NCBI GenBank assembly: GCA_002418685.1
Contig: DIEP01000026.1
Location: forward strand, 1-18,075
Length of the DNA stretch: 18,075 bases
Origin: Ignavibacteria bacterium UBA5771
GTDB taxonomy: Bacteria; Bacteroidota; Ignavibacteria; Kapaibacteriales; UBA2268
Reading direction: 5' to 3'
In this document: one piece after another, positions 16,638-18,075 of the stretch
Layout: the number at the start of each line of letters is the position of its first letter
Position numbering within the stretch: position 1 is the stretch's first letter
Translations under genes and position numbers: made by a program
The notes under the pieces: model-generated
What the model saw: the letters and a program-made list of their open reading frames with translations, nothing else
The model's database searches: none
What the model was told of the DNA's origin: nothing

Positions 16638-18075
16638 ATGCGAAAAATTTCTTTTCTTTTTGTTTTTTTATTCTGTGTCTGCTCTCTTAAAAGCCAAGAC
16701 ACACTGCGATACTGGAATCCAACAGACAATGTAGCATATTTTGATCCGACAATTACGAAATCTACTTGGCAATTTCAAAGATTTGAGATTGCAAAGCCAA
16801 TCTTTATTAATTCATTTTCGGTTTATTTATTCGGAGAAAATTCTGAAGTTACAATAAAATTGCTCGGCAATCAAGGCGGTTCAAGCTTGCCAACACTTTT
16901 TATCTATTCTAATCAAGATGTCCTTGCTTCTGCTGATTTTACTTTTCCTGGATCTCAAACAATTCAGAGACTGGATTTTACTTTACCGAATCCCATTTAT
17001 TTTACGGGTCATCAAGTATATTTGGCAATTAATATCAAAAACAATCAGAAGTGCTTCTTTGCTACTAATCAAATTCAATATAACCCAACATGTCAGCCTG
17101 GTGGAGATCTAGCTCCATTTTATTATCAGTATTTTGTAAATACGGATTTAGAAAATTATACTTGGTCTTATGCATATTATTCTTTTTTCAGTGATTTGAT
17201 ATACACAAAGATTCCCGATAACCCCGATGGAAAATATTTGCGGGATTACACGGGAACATTTGGCTTATCCTTTAACATACCCGGCAATACAGTAGCTTGG
17301 GGGGATTTGAATAATGATGGCTTCCAGGATGTACTTGTTTCGGGTAGATTATATGTAAGTACAGATGGAACACAATTTCAGGAGCAAACTACCAAGTTAG
17401 GATTGCAAGGGATACCTTCTGCGAATGCTCTTGTGGATGTCGATAATGATGGCGATCTTGACATCCTTTTCCTCTTTTCAAATGAGACAGCATCATTATC
17501 CAATGTTCTCTATATAAATGATGGAACGGGTAATATGACCAAAAAGGATTTGACAATGACAAAATTCACAAATGTTTCGGGTTTCAGTTTCACTGATACA
17601 AATTATGATGGTTTCCCTGATTTATTTGTCTCTCAATCTGTGACTTCAAGCAATCCGCCGACTGTATTACCAAATTACTTTTACCAAAATAATGGGCAAT
17701 ATCTATTTCTTACAAAAAGCAATGTGTGCCAGACAAGTCCCGCGAGGGCAAGCACTGCCTGCCAATTTATTGACTATAATAATGATGGATTTCAAGATCT
17801 TTATGTCTCGAATGGTTATTTCCAACCTGATGAATTATGGGAAAATCGTGGGATATTCACATACACAAATGTTATTGATTCCAAAAAGATCGATTTAAAT
17901 CAAGTTGGGACTCAAAAGCTTTCTGACTGGGGAGTAGGATGCGACTGGTACGATTATGATAATAATGGATATCCTGATTTATTTCTGCCGAATTTCTGCA
18001 ATGCAGCTTGGATCAAAGATGGTCATCGGTCATCAACGATATATAAAAACATAAACTCCTCTTTTACTGATACTT
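16638..18075 (+). CDS. Secreted FG-GAP/VCBS repeat protein, 3' end outside the window
   Basis: The gene is partial: 479 codons are open to the right edge with no stop. The ATG is 5 bases after GAGG. A signal peptide covers about 1-20 (hydrophobic core FLFVFLFCVC, ending KSQ). Residues 21-200 form a beta-rich domain that I do not recognise. From about 218 five aspartate-rich FG-GAP/VCBS motifs follow: WGDLNNDGFQD, LVDVDNDGDLD, FTDTNYDGFPD, FIDYNNDGFQD and WYDYDNNGYPD. These are calcium-binding loops of a beta-propeller like that of integrin alpha or CRTAC1-type proteins. The missing part may carry an ASPIC/UnbV domain and a T9SS sorting domain, which would be usual for such proteins in this group. 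The likely role is surface binding; no enzyme motif is seen. It is divergent from the T9SS protein gene. Confidence 0.88.
   Translation, partial: MRKISFLFVFLFCVCSLKSQDTLRYWNPTDNVAYFDPTITKSTWQFQRFEIAKPIFINSFSVYLFGENSEVTIKLLGNQGGSSLPTLFIYSNQDVLASADFTFPGSQTIQRLDFTLPNPIYFTGHQVYLAINIKNNQKCFFATNQIQYNPTCQPGGDLAPFYYQYFVNTDLENYTWSYAYYSFFSDLIYTKIPDNPDGKYLRDYTGTFGLSFNIPGNTVAWGDLNNDGFQDVLVSGRLYVSTDGTQFQEQTTKLGLQGIPSANALVDVDNDGDLDILFLFSNETASLSNVLYINDGTGNMTKKDLTMTKFTNVSGFSFTDTNYDGFPDLFVSQSVTSSNPPTVLPNYFYQNNGQYLFLTKSNVCQTSPARASTACQFIDYNNDGFQDLYVSNGYFQPDELWENRGIFTYTNVIDSKKIDLNQVGTQKLSDWGVGCDWYDYDNNGYPDLFLPNFCNAAWIKDGHRSSTIYKNINSSFTDT

Noticed and set aside
17692..17898. 68-codon plus-strand frame within the FG-GAP gene
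   Set aside because: It is a shadow of the repeat-rich coding frame, which carries the calcium-loop motifs across the same bases.

Overview
The window looks like chromosomal DNA from a Gram-negative, AT-rich member of the Bacteroidota/FCB group. Ignavibacteria or Kapabacteria-like lineages are my best guess. Three things support this: two secreted proteins end in type IX secretion (T9SS) sorting domains, one of them with the 'LNQNYPNP' form common in the Ignavibacteria/Kapabacteria branch; a patatin protein is fused to an outer-membrane Omp85 barrel; and there are good matches to the Bacteroidota promoter pattern TTTG-N19-21-TAnnTTTG. Nothing here looks like a phage, plasmid or CRISPR region, and no rRNA or tRNA gene was seen.

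Layout. From 12582 leftward, all genes are on the minus strand in three probable transcription units: (i) holB-ricT; (ii) DJ-1/PfpI protein, acylphosphatase, patatin-Omp85 protein, the last two overlapping; (iii) a 1270-residue secreted vWA/WD40/T9SS protein, hisS, and a membrane sensor histidine kinase. In unit (iii) the Shine-Dalgarno of hisS lies in the last codons of the secreted-protein gene, and the kinase start overlaps the hisS stop as ATGA. To the right, a fused alpha+beta E1 subunit of a 2-oxoacid dehydrogenase (+) diverges from holB and converges on a T9SS-sorted Ig-like protein (-). That protein in turn diverges from an FG-GAP/VCBS repeat protein (+) that runs off the right edge. 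A palindromic dispersed-repeat-like element sits between the convergent pair at about 14950-15036.

How it fits together. The window mixes housekeeping genes (HisRS, the clamp-loader delta-prime subunit, the RicT/PSP1 protein, branched-chain or pyruvate-type E1, small stress/metabolic enzymes) with a cell-envelope and secretion set (patatin-Omp85 protein, two T9SS cargo proteins, a secreted FG-GAP protein, a transmembrane kinase). The most unusual parts are the architecture of the large secreted protein and its tight coupling to hisS and an orphan kinase, the patatin-Omp85 protein with several POTRA-like segments, and the intergenic palindromes. I found no convincing wholly new defence or mobile system. 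No gene-free stretch exceeds about 215 bases.
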